From the NCBI GenBank assembly GCA_023015935.1, contig JALKAY010000008.1, positions 186,001-250,000 of the forward strand: a stretch of DNA of 64,000 bases. Direction: 5' to 3'. Below the pieces are notes generated by a model. That model did not search any database. It was not told the origin of the DNA and saw nothing but the letters and a program-made list of their open reading frames with translations. Each line of letters opens with the position of its first letter. Position 1 is the stretch's first letter. Positions 51,844 to 60,485 of this stretch are shown here, piece by piece. Origin of the DNA: Flavobacteriaceae bacterium F08102 (lineage in GTDB: Bacteria; Bacteroidota; Bacteroidia; Flavobacteriales; Flavobacteriaceae). The translations under genes and the position numbers were made by a program.

Positions 51844-52801
51844 GTGTTTTCTTTGGTTTAGTTAACTTGATTGGATAATATACATAGTAAAACAGCATTA
51901 ATCCCAATGAACTAAGAATGATTAAAACCGCTAACCAATCTGGCATTTCTGTATGGCGGGTTACAAAACCTTCCAAAAATCCTGCAATAATAAAAAAAGG
52001 TACCGTACTCAACATAATTTTTAATCCGGCTTTGATACTTCGTTTAAAAGAATCTAAGCGAGAAAAAGTCTTAGGAAATAACAGGCCATTACCTAATACC
52101 ATACCAGCACAACTAGCTACAATAATCACACTAATTTCGATAGTTCCGTGAATCCAAATAGTACGTGATGACTCCCAAAGAAGATCTTTATCATAAAAAA
52201 AGTACAAAAAAGATCCGAGCATCATTCCATTTTTCATCATAATATATAAGGTTCCGACCGAGAACAAAATGCCTAATAGAAAAGCCATCGTAGCTACTTT
52301 AATATTGTTTATTGTAATGGCCAAAAACATCTGTACTTCTGCTGCATCTTTATATACAGCCATTGGATCCCCTTTGTTAATATTTTCTAAGGTCATATTA
52401 ATATAGCTATCCCCTAAAACCAAACGCAAAAAGTCTCCACTTTGAGCAGCCGAAAAAGCACCGATTACGGCAAAGAAGAGAAAAACTAAAAAGGCAATGA
52501 ACAATTGTTTTTGATGAGATGCAAATGCCCGAGGAAATTCGGTGGTAAAAAAAGTAATTAATCTATTTTTTCCTTCCTTTTTCGTTTTATAGAGTTTCCT
52601 ATGTGCTGCTGCTGCTACACTGTTTAAATAGTGTGCTGTGGTACTCCCGGGGTAAAAAGTATTCGCATAACTCAAATCATCTGTGATTTCTACGTATAAA
52701 TCCGACAACTGATCTGGCGAAATTTGTTGACGATTAGAAAGTGCTTTTTCAAAAAGTTCCCAACGTTCTTTATGTTTTTTAACAAAAGCTGCTTCTCGCA
52801 T
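51830..52801 (-). CDS. Stage II sporulation protein M (SpoIIM)-like membrane protein
   Basis: 323 residues from the ATG at 52801 (MREAAFVKKHKERWE, the usual start in flavobacteria). The frame runs further upstream to 52972, but that would enter the divergent RDD gene. N-terminal helical region, then five TM segments with VGTLYIMMKNGMMLGSF and IHGTIEISVIIVASCAGMVLG, typical of SpoIIM/DUF95. The role in non-sporulating bacteria is unknown. Head of the minus-strand operon that includes MoxR and DUF58. Confidence 0.88.
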   Translation of the reverse strand: MREAAFVKKHKERWELFEKALSNRQQISPDQLSDLYVEITDDLSYANTFYPGSTTAHYLNSVAAAAHRKLYKTKKEGKNRLITFFTTEFPRAFASHQKQLFIAFLVFLFFAVIGAFSAAQSGDFLRLVLGDSYINMTLENINKGDPMAVYKDAAEVQMFLAITINNIKVATMAFLLGILFSVGTLYIMMKNGMMLGSFLYFFYDKDLLWESSRTIWIHGTIEISVIIVASCAGMVLGNGLLFPKTFSRLDSFKRSIKAGLKIMLSTVPFFIIAGFLEGFVTRHTEMPDWLAVLIILSSLGLMLFYYVYYPIKLTKPKKTHELY

Positions 52802-52905
52802 TAATGGTATTCGTTTTTGCTTTAAAAAGTATCGAAAATCCTTAGAATCTTTTTTATATTCGCCTGAAATTCTCGTTTGACCAAGTATTACAAATAAACG
52901 TAAAA

Positions 52906-53622
52906 ATGGATAATTTTCAAATAGAAACCGCGCAAAATGTGAACATTCATCAAAATGCTGCACATTTAACAACTCGCATCGGTTCTTTTCTTCTTGATTT
53001 AATTTTAATTGCCGTTTACAGCGGTTTGATTATTTGGATTATGAACGCTTTAAATTATCCTCCCTCCCTAGATTCCGTTGTAGTTTACACCCTTTTAGGT
53101 CTTCCTGTTTTTTTATACAGTCTACTCTTTGAAGTCCTCTGCAATGGTCAAACCCCAGGCAAAATGGCAAATCAAATTAGGGTAGTTAAATTAGATGGAA
53201 GTAAGCCTACTTTTTCAAATTATCTTTTGCGTTGGTTACTTCGTTTTATCGATATTGATCTCGCAGGAGGGTCCGTAGCAATCTTAACCATTTTATTAAA
53301 TGGGAAAGGGCAACGCCTTGGAGATATTGCTGGAGAAACAACCGTAATTTCTGAACGCAAAGAACTCCGTATTGAAAATACAATCATGGCTGATTTACCA
53401 AGTGATTACCAACCCACCTTTCCGCAGGTCACCGTACTAAACGATAAAGATATCCAAACGATTAAGGCACTGTATCAAAAATCGATTAAAACGAGAAATC
53501 CATTAGTGCTCGAAAAATTGGCTAATAAAATCAAAGAACTCACAGGGATTCATTCAAATTTAAGATCGCGCGACTTTATCAAAATCATTATTGATGACTA
53601 CGTGTATTACACGCAACAATAA
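52906..53622 (+). CDS. RDD-family membrane protein
   Basis: 238 residues. RIGSFLLDLILIAVYSG gives the R-x5-D of the RDD name, followed by TM2, then NGQTPGKMANQIRVVKLDGSKPT and a third TM with LGDIAGETTVIS. The soluble C-terminal ~90 residues are helical. It is divergent from spoIIM with a 104-base gap that must hold both promoters. RDD proteins are often transporters or channel-like; here it belongs to the MoxR cluster by conserved context. Confidence 0.88.
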   Translation: MDNFQIETAQNVNIHQNAAHLTTRIGSFLLDLILIAVYSGLIIWIMNALNYPPSLDSVVVYTLLGLPVFLYSLLFEVLCNGQTPGKMANQIRVVKLDGSKPTFSNYLLRWLLRFIDIDLAGGSVAILTILLNGKGQRLGDIAGETTVISERKELRIENTIMADLPSDYQPTFPQVTVLNDKDIQTIKALYQKSIKTRNPLVLEKLANKIKELTGIHSNLRSRDFIKIIIDDYVYYTQQ

Positions 53623-53817
53623 AACATACATTCCTAATTTTCTTTTGTTTTATCTAAAATACCCGTTGTCAAAGTAGGAAATTTCACTCCAAAAGATAAC
53701 ATTACAAGACGGAACAAAAACAGGTCTCATTATTTCAACCGCATTGATTCACTATTATTTTTTTCAGACTTTTTAAATAATGTACCTTTATGCTTTGAAA
53801 AAGTTTAAACACTACAG

Positions 53818-54393
53818 ATGAAAATTTATACAAAAACGGGCGATAGCGGTCAGACTTCACTTTTTGGAGGGACGCGCGTTCCGAAATACCACCTACGGAT
53901 AGAAGCATATGGTACGGTAGATGAATTAAATTCATACATTGGACTCCTCAAAGATCAAAATATACCCTCACCCTATGCTGAAAATTTATTAAAAATTCAA
54001 AATGAATTATTTACAATAGGGTCTACCTTAGCCACACCACCCAATAAAGAAACCTTAAAAAGTGGGAAAGATCGATTGGGTATTCCACGCATAAGCTCAG
54101 TTGAAATTTTATTTTTAGAAGAGCAAATAGATGAAATGGAAACCGACTTACCCCCCATGACACATTTCATCCTTCCCGGAGGTCACCAAACAGTGTCATT
54201 CTGTCATATAGCACGTTGTATCTGTCGTAGAGTTGAACGATTAGTTGTTCAACTTAATGATCAAGAACCTGTCTCTGAGAATGTTTTAAAGTATCTCAAT
54301 CGATTGTCAGACTATCTTTTTGTCTTGGCACGAAAATTGACTCAACACTACCAAGCTAAGGAAATTCCGTGGGTTCCACGTAAGGATAACTAG
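53818..54393 (+). CDS. PduO-type cob(I)alamin adenosyltransferase
   Basis: 191 residues. KIYTKTGDSGQTSLFGGTRV (ATP-binding P-loop-like start), EAYGTVDELNSYIG, HFILPGGHQTVSFCHIARCICRRVER and LNRLSDYLFVLARKL are the standard PduO/MMAB motifs. It makes adenosylcobalamin from cob(I)alamin and ATP. This gives the cofactor for AdoCbl proteins; the CarH-like regulator 9 kb away is one likely user. Starts with the ATG directly at the conserved MKIYTKTGD. Confidence 0.94.
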   Translation: MKIYTKTGDSGQTSLFGGTRVPKYHLRIEAYGTVDELNSYIGLLKDQNIPSPYAENLLKIQNELFTIGSTLATPPNKETLKSGKDRLGIPRISSVEILFLEEQIDEMETDLPPMTHFILPGGHQTVSFCHIARCICRRVERLVVQLNDQEPVSENVLKYLNRLSDYLFVLARKLTQHYQAKEIPWVPRKDN

Positions 54394-54454
54394 CTCATTA
54401 TTAATAAAAAAAAGAAGTGTTTTTTTGTTCAAACAAAAATAATACACAAAAAAC

Positions 54455-54484
54455 TTGCTTTTTTGCTCAAAAAAATTACATTTG
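54455..54484 (+). promoter_or_regulatory. Promoter of the DUF2795 gene
   Basis: TTG at 54455-54457, then 19 bases, then TACATTTG at 54477-54484: both halves of the Bacteroidota promoter with consensus spacing. The ATG is 30 bases downstream. Confidence 0.72.
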
Positions 54485-54513
54485 CAAAAATTTACAAAAT
54501 TAAAGTATAAGAT

Positions 54514-54735
54514 ATGTATTGGACTTTAGAATTAGCATCGTATTTAAGTGATGCACCATGGCCTGCTACCAAAGATGAATTAGTAGACTATGCAATACGA
54601 ACAGGTGCACCTCTTGAAGTTGTAGAAAATCTTCAAGCAATTGAAGATGAAGGTGATTCTTATGAGACCATTCAAGAAATATGGCCAGATTATCCAACGG
54701 ATGAAGATTTCCTTTGGAATGAAGATGAGTATTAG
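54514..54735 (+). CDS. DUF2795 domain-containing protein
   Basis: 73 residues, very acidic. WTLELASYLSDAPWPATKDELVDYAIRTGAP is the family core; the C-terminus DYPTDEDFLWNEDEY is mostly negatively charged. Soluble, function unknown; found before secA in many flavobacteria. It is transcribed alone, between a well-formed promoter and a terminator. Confidence 0.92.
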   Translation: MYWTLELASYLSDAPWPATKDELVDYAIRTGAPLEVVENLQAIEDEGDSYETIQEIWPDYPTDEDFLWNEDEY

Positions 54736-54740
54736 CATCA

Positions 54741-54764
54741 AAAAAGTCTCAATAGAGACTTTTT
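54741..54764 (+). terminator. Rho-independent terminator after the DUF2795 gene
   Basis: AAAAAGTCTC-AATA-GAGACTTTTT with the stem running into ten T in total. Compact and well formed. Confidence 0.9.
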
Positions 54765-54827
54765 TTTTTGATTAAAAATCATCGCTAATTTTATATAAAT
54801 TAACAAATAATAAACACGAAGTTTCTA

Positions 54828-54835
54828 TACCTTTG
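54828..54835 (+). promoter_or_regulatory. Possible -7 element for secA
   Basis: TACCTTTG fits TAnnTTTG and lies 58 bases before the secA ATG; no clear -33 TTG. The leader then contains GGATCGTGTCGATCC (about 54849-54863), a GGATCG/CGATCC hairpin with a 3-base loop. Confidence 0.4.
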
Positions 54836-54892
54836 TGTTCCGCAATAAGGATCGTGTCGATCCTTATATTATAAAAAAAATAAATTCAAATT

Positions 54893-57800
54893 ATGAGTAT
54901 TTTAGATTCTCTACTTAAGGTTTTTGTGGGTGATAAAAACAAAAAAGACCTTAAACAATTACAACCTATTGTTGAAAACGTTCATTCCTTTGACAAAGTG
55001 ATGGAAAATTTATCCACCGATGAATTGAGGGCAAAAACAGCGGAATTTAAACAACGTATAAAAGATGCAACCAAAGAGCTCTCTGATCGTTTATCAGCTG
55101 CAGAAGAAGAACTTAAAGATGCTCACATTGATCGAAAAGAGGAACTGTACAAAGAGATCGACGATTTGAATAATGAGATTTATGAAAAAACTGAGCAAAC
55201 ATTAAATGAAATTCAAGCCGAAGCATTTGCTGTAATAAAAGAAACTAGTAGACGCTTTGCTACCCATACAGAAATAAAAGTTAAGGCAACTGCCTTTGAC
55301 CGAGAACTCTCTGCTACAAGAGATCATATCCGTCTCGATGGTGATTATGCAATATGGAAAAATTCGTGGGATGCTGCTGGACAAGCCATTACGTGGGATA
55401 TGGTACATTACGATGTCCAATTAATTGGTGGTTCTGTTTTACATCAAGGGAAAATTGCCGAAATGATGACAGGGGAAGGAAAAACATTGGTAGCCACCTT
55501 GCCGATTTACTTAAATAGTTTGACTGGAAATGGAGTTCATGTAGTAACCGTTAATGATTATTTAGCTAAAAGGGATGCTGCTTGGATGGGACCTATCTTT
55601 GAATTTCACGGGTTAAGTATCGATTGTATCGATTACCATCAGCCAAATTCAGATGCTCGAAGAAAAGCCTATAATGCAGATATTACCTATGGAACAAATA
55701 ATGAATTTGGTTTTGATTATTTGCGTGATAATATGGCCCATGCGCCAGAAGATTTAGTACAGCGTAAACACAATTATGCCATTATTGATGAGGTCGATTC
55801 TGTATTGATTGACGATGCGCGTACCCCATTAATTATTTCTGGAAAAACGCCCCAAGGTGATCGACATGAGTTTAATGAGTTAAGACCCAAAGTAGATAAG
55901 TTGGTACGTCAACAAAACACCTATCTTACAGGTGTACTTGCCGAAGCCAAGCGATTGATTGCAGAAGGTGATACCAAAGAAGGAGGATTTAAACTTTTAC
56001 GTGTCTATAGAGGATTGCCTAAAAACAAAGCCTTAATTAAATTCTTAAGTCAAGAAGGAATCAAGCAGCTTTTACAAAAGACTGAGAATCATTACATGCA
56101 AGATAACAACAAAGAAATGCCTAAAGTGGATGAGGCACTATGGTTTGTTATTGATGAAAAAAATAATCAAATTGAATTAACCGATAAGGGTATTGAAGAG
56201 TTGTCAGATTCAGATGAAGGAAATTTCTTTATCCTTCCAGACATCGGTATGGAAATTGCTCGTATAGAAAACGGCAATTATACCCCAGAAGAAAAAGCCA
56301 ATTTAAAAGAAGAACTCTATCGTGATTTTAGTATAAAAAGTGAACGTATTCACACTTTAAATCAATTACTTAAAGCATATACCTTATTTGAACGAGATAT
56401 CGAATACGTTTTGATGGATGGTAAAATCAAAATTGTAGATGAACAAACTGGACGTGTAATGGAAGGCAGAAGGTATTCTGACGGGTTACACCAAGCAATT
56501 GAGGCCAAAGAAAATGTAAAAATTGAAGATGCAACCCAGACCTATGCGACGGTAACACTACAAAATTATTTCAGAATGTACCGTAAACTTGCAGGTATGA
56601 CCGGAACTGCGGTCACCGAAGCTGGTGAATTTTGGGAAATCTACAAGTTAGATGTGGTTGAAATTCCTACCAATAAACCATTAATTCGAGAAGATAAAGA
56701 AGACTTGGTTTACAAAACTAAACGAGAAAAATACAATGCCGTTATTGAAGACATCGTTCGTCTTGTAAACCAAAAAAGACCAGTATTAGTAGGGACAACT
56801 TCGGTAGAGATTTCTGAATTATTAGGTAGAATGTTATCCATTCGTAAAATACCTCACAATGTCTTAAATGCTAAACTACATAAAAAAGAAGCAGATATTG
56901 TTGCCCAAGCAGGAAAACCTGGGGTAGTAACCATCGCTACAAATATGGCTGGCCGTGGTACAGATATTAAGCTGACCGACGAAGTTAAGGCGGCTGGAGG
57001 TTTGGCAATAATTGGAACCGAACGCCATGACTCAAGACGTGTAGACAGACAATTAAGAGGTCGTGCGGGTCGACAAGGAGACCCAGGATCATCTCAATTT
57101 TACGTGTCTTTAGAAGATAATTTAATGCGTCTTTTTGCTTCAGATCGTGTGGCGAAAATGATGGATAGATTAGGCTTGAAAGAAGGTGAAATGATTCAGC
57201 ATTCAATGATTACTAAATCTATAGAACGTGCTCAGAAAAAAGTTGAAGAAAACAACTTTGGAATTCGGAAACGTTTATTAGAATATGATGATATCATGAA
57301 TTCACAACGTGAAGTAGTGTACAAACGTCGTCGTCATGCCTTATATGGAGATCGTCTTCAAGTAGATATTGTCAATATGGTTTATGACACATGTGAGAGT
57401 ATTGTTTTAGAAAACAAAGCGACGGGCGATTTTGCTAATTTTGAATTTGAACTTATTCGTTTCTCTTCTACTTCGTCACCGTTTAGTAAGGAAGAATTTT
57501 TACAGAAATCTTCACAAGAACTCATTGATCAATTATTTGACGTTGTATACAAACATTATACAGCCAAAGTTGAACGCAATGCAATCTCTGTTTATCCAGT
57601 AATTAAGGAAGTATACGAGCGTGAAGGAAATAAATACGAACGTATTGCTGTACCTTTTACTGATGGGGTAAAAACCATCAACGTAGCGACAAATTTAAAA
57701 GAAGCCTACGAAACACAAGGTAAGCAGCTCATTACAGATTTTGAGAAAAACATTACCTTAGCAATTATTGATGATACTTGGAAAGATCATTTACGGCGCA

Positions 57801-58234
57801 TGGATGAATTGAAGCAATCAGTTCAAAATGCAACGTATGAACAAAAAGATCCGTTACTTATTTACAAATTTGAAGCATTTGAATTATTTAAGAAAATGCT
57901 CGATACGGTAAATAAGGAAGTTTTATCCTTCTTATTTAAAGGTGAATTACCTGAGCAAAATGCCCAGCAAGTTTCCCAAGCTAGAGAGCGTCAACGAGAA
58001 AAGGTGAATCTAAGTAAGGCTGATTTTGACGAAAGCAGACGAAATGAAATGGCTGCTGCTAATCAGCAACATCAGCAACCACAAATTACAGAAACTATTG
58101 TCCGTACAGAACGTAAAATTGGTAGAAATGAACGAGTAACCATTAAGAATGTTATGAATGGTGAAAGTAAGGTAGTTAAATACAAGCAAGCAATTCCTTT
58201 AATTGAAAAAGGAGAATGGGTGTTAAGTGAATAA
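54893..58234 (+). CDS. secA: Preprotein translocase ATPase SecA
   Basis: 1113 residues, the long Bacteroidota form. Walker A MTGEGKTLVATLP (about 191), DEAD-like IDEVDSVLIDDARTPLIIS (about 298), GRRYSDGLHQAIEAKE, VGTTSVEISELL, ATNMAGRGTDI and GRAGRQGDPGSSQFYVS are all present, followed by the helical scaffold domain. A 40-residue charged, helical insertion sits near residues 60-100 between the N-terminal helix and NBD1. The C-terminal zinc-binding CxCGSG tail is absent; the protein ends KQAIPLIEKGEWVLSE, as expected for this phylum. It drives Sec-dependent export through SecYEG. Confidence 0.97.
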   Translation: MSILDSLLKVFVGDKNKKDLKQLQPIVENVHSFDKVMENLSTDELRAKTAEFKQRIKDATKELSDRLSAAEEELKDAHIDRKEELYKEIDDLNNEIYEKTEQTLNEIQAEAFAVIKETSRRFATHTEIKVKATAFDRELSATRDHIRLDGDYAIWKNSWDAAGQAITWDMVHYDVQLIGGSVLHQGKIAEMMTGEGKTLVATLPIYLNSLTGNGVHVVTVNDYLAKRDAAWMGPIFEFHGLSIDCIDYHQPNSDARRKAYNADITYGTNNEFGFDYLRDNMAHAPEDLVQRKHNYAIIDEVDSVLIDDARTPLIISGKTPQGDRHEFNELRPKVDKLVRQQNTYLTGVLAEAKRLIAEGDTKEGGFKLLRVYRGLPKNKALIKFLSQEGIKQLLQKTENHYMQDNNKEMPKVDEALWFVIDEKNNQIELTDKGIEELSDSDEGNFFILPDIGMEIARIENGNYTPEEKANLKEELYRDFSIKSERIHTLNQLLKAYTLFERDIEYVLMDGKIKIVDEQTGRVMEGRRYSDGLHQAIEAKENVKIEDATQTYATVTLQNYFRMYRKLAGMTGTAVTEAGEFWEIYKLDVVEIPTNKPLIREDKEDLVYKTKREKYNAVIEDIVRLVNQKRPVLVGTTSVEISELLGRMLSIRKIPHNVLNAKLHKKEADIVAQAGKPGVVTIATNMAGRGTDIKLTDEVKAAGGLAIIGTERHDSRRVDRQLRGRAGRQGDPGSSQFYVSLEDNLMRLFASDRVAKMMDRLGLKEGEMIQHSMITKSIERAQKKVEENNFGIRKRLLEYDDIMNSQREVVYKRRRHALYGDRLQVDIVNMVYDTCESIVLENKATGDFANFEFELIRFSSTSSPFSKEEFLQKSSQELIDQLFDVVYKHYTAKVERNAISVYPVIKEVYEREGNKYERIAVPFTDGVKTINVATNLKEAYETQGKQLITDFEKNITLAIIDDTWKDHLRRMDELKQSVQNATYEQKDPLLIYKFEAFELFKKMLDTVNKEVLSFLFKGELPEQNAQQVSQARERQREKVNLSKADFDESRRNEMAAANQQHQQPQITETIVRTERKIGRNERVTIKNVMNGESKVVKYKQAIPLIEKGEWVLSE

Positions 58235-58294
58235 ATTGATTTTTTTCAATTAAAAAATTAAACACTGCTAGGTTTGGGCAGTACTACTTTTTTT

Positions 58295-58329
58295 AACCTG
58301 TCAGGTACCTGTCGGGTAGCTGACAGGTT
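58295..58329. repeat. Inverted repeat in the secA-crt gap (possible terminator)
   Basis: AACCTGTCA (58295-58303) and TGACAGGTT (58321-58329) are perfect complements; the loop contains GGTACCTGTCGGGT, a near-copy of the arm. It lies between the convergent secA and crtY genes. CCTGTCAGGT-type repeats are common in intergenic Bacteroidota DNA. The rest of the 58235-58438 gap shows only an A/T hairpin just after the secA stop. Confidence 0.65.
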
Positions 58330-58438
58330 AAATGATTTAATTATCATCACCCAATTTACAGCACACACTGTAGTGACTACTATCTAAAAGCAATACACAA
58401 TTTTGCAAAGGTTTTAAAACAACCACCATAAGGTAGAG

Positions 58439-59164
58439 CTAAAATTTCTTAGGATATCGGGATTGAAAAGTGACTCTTTTTCGATCTAAGTATGTTTGTT
58501 TAAAACGTTGAAAAAGATAAATATTTAAAAATATTAATACCATACCATAGCTAAAATCTTCCAATGGAATGGTCAACACTCTTATTCCAAGATTTTCGGT
58601 ATCGTTATACCAAACCACTGGCTCTTCCATTCCATACCCCGTTAAAAGTCCATTACTCAACAAAAAAAAAGGTAGGATAAAAATATAGGTTAGGTAATAG
58701 TATTGAAGTTGTACTTTTTTGACTAAAAACCAACCTAAACACAAGGCAGTAGCGAGAAATGTGGTCCAAGTATATGCACGATCTACGTGAATTAATACCA
58801 ATATAGCGCCCCCTACTACCAAGCTACCGGTGATATACGGAGCAAGCATTTTTAAATGATTTGACTTTACGAGAATGGTCAATGCGTAAAAACTAAAAAC
58901 ACAGCAATAGGGAATACAAACAAAAAAAAGTACTTCTTCTATGGGAAGATTCCCTAGCATAACCCCTGTTAAATACTGTTCATTAAACCCCCAAATACCC
59001 AACTGAACAAAATAGCTATCCCAAATTACAAAAATGAAGGCTACGATAAAATTGGCTTTAATAAACGATTTCCAATGTTTATAAAAAGGGAATTTAGGAT
59101 AGAAGCTCGCCAAAAGAGGAATCATAATACAACCTAGGTTGATTAGTAAATAGGTGTACTTCAT
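58439..59164 (-). CDS. crtY: Lycopene cyclase (CrtYcd-type membrane protein)
   Basis: 241 residues from the ATG at 59164, which overlaps the crtZ stop (ATGA). About seven TM segments; IWDSYFVQLGIWGFNEQYLTG and GNLPIEEVLFFVCIPYCCVF give the P-x-E-E motif of the CrtYc/CrtYd-like lycopene cyclase domain, here duplicated (second, weaker copy near WYNDTENLGIRVLTIPLEDF). It cyclises lycopene to beta-carotene. Last gene of the operon. Confidence 0.9.
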   Translation of the reverse strand: MKYTYLLINLGCIMIPLLASFYPKFPFYKHWKSFIKANFIVAFIFVIWDSYFVQLGIWGFNEQYLTGVMLGNLPIEEVLFFVCIPYCCVFSFYALTILVKSNHLKMLAPYITGSLVVGGAILVLIHVDRAYTWTTFLATALCLGWFLVKKVQLQYYYLTYIFILPFFLLSNGLLTGYGMEEPVVWYNDTENLGIRVLTIPLEDFSYGMVLIFLNIYLFQRFKQTYLDRKRVTFQSRYPKKF

Positions 59165-59625
59165 GCTGTCTTTTTTCGTTCTAAGTGATATTTTAACGGC
59201 ACATACAACATTCCAAAACACTCGCCATGTTCTTTACCAAGATGCTTATGATGAATTTTATGTGCTTTTCGCAAGCCTAAAAGGTACTTATTTTTAGTTT
59301 GCTTAAACCAGGAAAAGCGTTGGTGGATTAAGACATCATGGATTAAAAAGTAGGCCATACCGTAACAGAAAATACCCAGACCAATAAAAAATTTATAATT
59401 TAATTCAGGTACCGCTCCAACGTAAAACAAATAAATACATGGCATGGCAAAAATGACAAAAAAGGCATCATTTTTCTCAAAAGCATGAGGATATTTTGGT
59501 TGATGATGATCTGCATGAAGTCCCCATAAAAACCCGTGCATCACATATTTATGGGTAAGCCAAGTCACCATCTCCATAGCAACGAAGGTGAAAAGCACAA
59601 GTACAACGTAAAATAACACAGTCAT
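59161..59625 (-). CDS. crtZ: Beta-carotene hydroxylase (CrtZ-like)
   Basis: 154 residues. Histidine clusters THKYVMHG, HADHH, HDVLIHQ and RKAHKIHHKH are the di-iron ligands of the fatty-acid-hydroxylase-like CrtZ family, between four TM segments. It hydroxylates beta-carotene to zeaxanthin. Gene order crtI-crtB-crtZ-crtY with 4- to 23-base spacing supports a zeaxanthin operon. No ketolase (crtW) or geranylgeranyl-diphosphate synthase (crtE) is in the window. Confidence 0.93.
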   Translation of the reverse strand: MTVLFYVVLVLFTFVAMEMVTWLTHKYVMHGFLWGLHADHHQPKYPHAFEKNDAFFVIFAMPCIYLFYVGAVPELNYKFFIGLGIFCYGMAYFLIHDVLIHQRFSWFKQTKNKYLLGLRKAHKIHHKHLGKEHGECFGMLYVPLKYHLERKKTA

Positions 59626-59648
59626 CCGTAGTCTATTTTTTAGCTTTG

Positions 59649-60485
59649 TTATATCACATTAAATTTATAGCGAATATAGGCCTTGGTTAAAAGTACGAAT
59701 TTTCGCGTGTTGGTAATTCGTATTCTTCCTTTTAAAATATGTTTTGCATCTGAATGTTTTAATTTTTTGAGTAATCGCAAGTAATAACGATAGGCAAGAT
59801 ATACCCCTAATCTACTTTCGACAGGCAACCTTAAGACGCCTTTGTAAGCAACCTTGAAATCCTCTTCAATATCAGCTATGATGGCCATTTTATTTTCATT
59901 AGTCAAAACGTTTGCATTGACATTTGGGAAATACGAACGTCCTAAATCTTCTGTATCTGCTTTAATATCACGTAAGAAATTCACTTTTTGAAAGGCAGAA
60001 CCCAATCGGCTGGCTGGCTCTTTCAAAGAATCAAACCTTTCTTGATTATTATTTACAAAAACCCGTAAACACATAAGTCCTACCACATCAGCGGAGCCAT
60101 AAATATAGTGTTCATACGCCTCGCGCGTTGTGTATTCATGTACGTCTAAATCCATCCGCATTCGCGTCAAAAACGTTGTAACAAAATCGTGTAAGTGATA
60201 CTCACGCACTACACTTTGAAAAGAATTTATGATAGGGTTAAGACTAATATGAGCTTCAAGAGCACGTTTATAATCTACCACAAATTGATCAAACAATTCT
60301 TCTTGGTTGTAGTCGTTAAATGTATCTACAATTTCATCGGCATACCGAACAAATGCATAAATAGCATAGATAGCTGGTCGGATGGATGGGGAAAATAATT
60401 GAATTCCTTTAGAAAAGGAAGTACTGTAAGTCTTGGTAATAAGCTTACTACATGCTAAACTTGAACGGTTGAATAAGGCTATCAT
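59649..60485 (-). CDS. crtB: Phytoene synthase
   Basis: 278 residues. FVRYADEIVDTF (first DxxxD) and NFLRDIKADTEDLGRSYFP (second DxxxD and YFP) are the diphosphate-binding motifs of squalene/phytoene synthases; TYSTSFSKG at the start and DVVGLMCLRVF are further landmarks. It condenses two GGPP into phytoene. It overlaps the crtI stop by 4 bases (ATGA). Confidence 0.95.
   Translation of the reverse strand: MIALFNRSSLACSKLITKTYSTSFSKGIQLFSPSIRPAIYAIYAFVRYADEIVDTFNDYNQEELFDQFVVDYKRALEAHISLNPIINSFQSVVREYHLHDFVTTFLTRMRMDLDVHEYTTREAYEHYIYGSADVVGLMCLRVFVNNNQERFDSLKEPASRLGSAFQKVNFLRDIKADTEDLGRSYFPNVNANVLTNENKMAIIADIEEDFKVAYKGVLRLPVESRLGVYLAYRYYLRLLKKLKHSDAKHILKGRIRITNTRKFVLLTKAYIRYKFNVI

Noticed and set aside
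53735-53935. Minus-strand 66-codon frame
   Set aside because: It overlaps the start of the cobalamin adenosyltransferase antisense and has no family features.
58295-58329. Insertion-sequence end
   Set aside because: Only one short inverted repeat, no transposase remnant and no target duplication.
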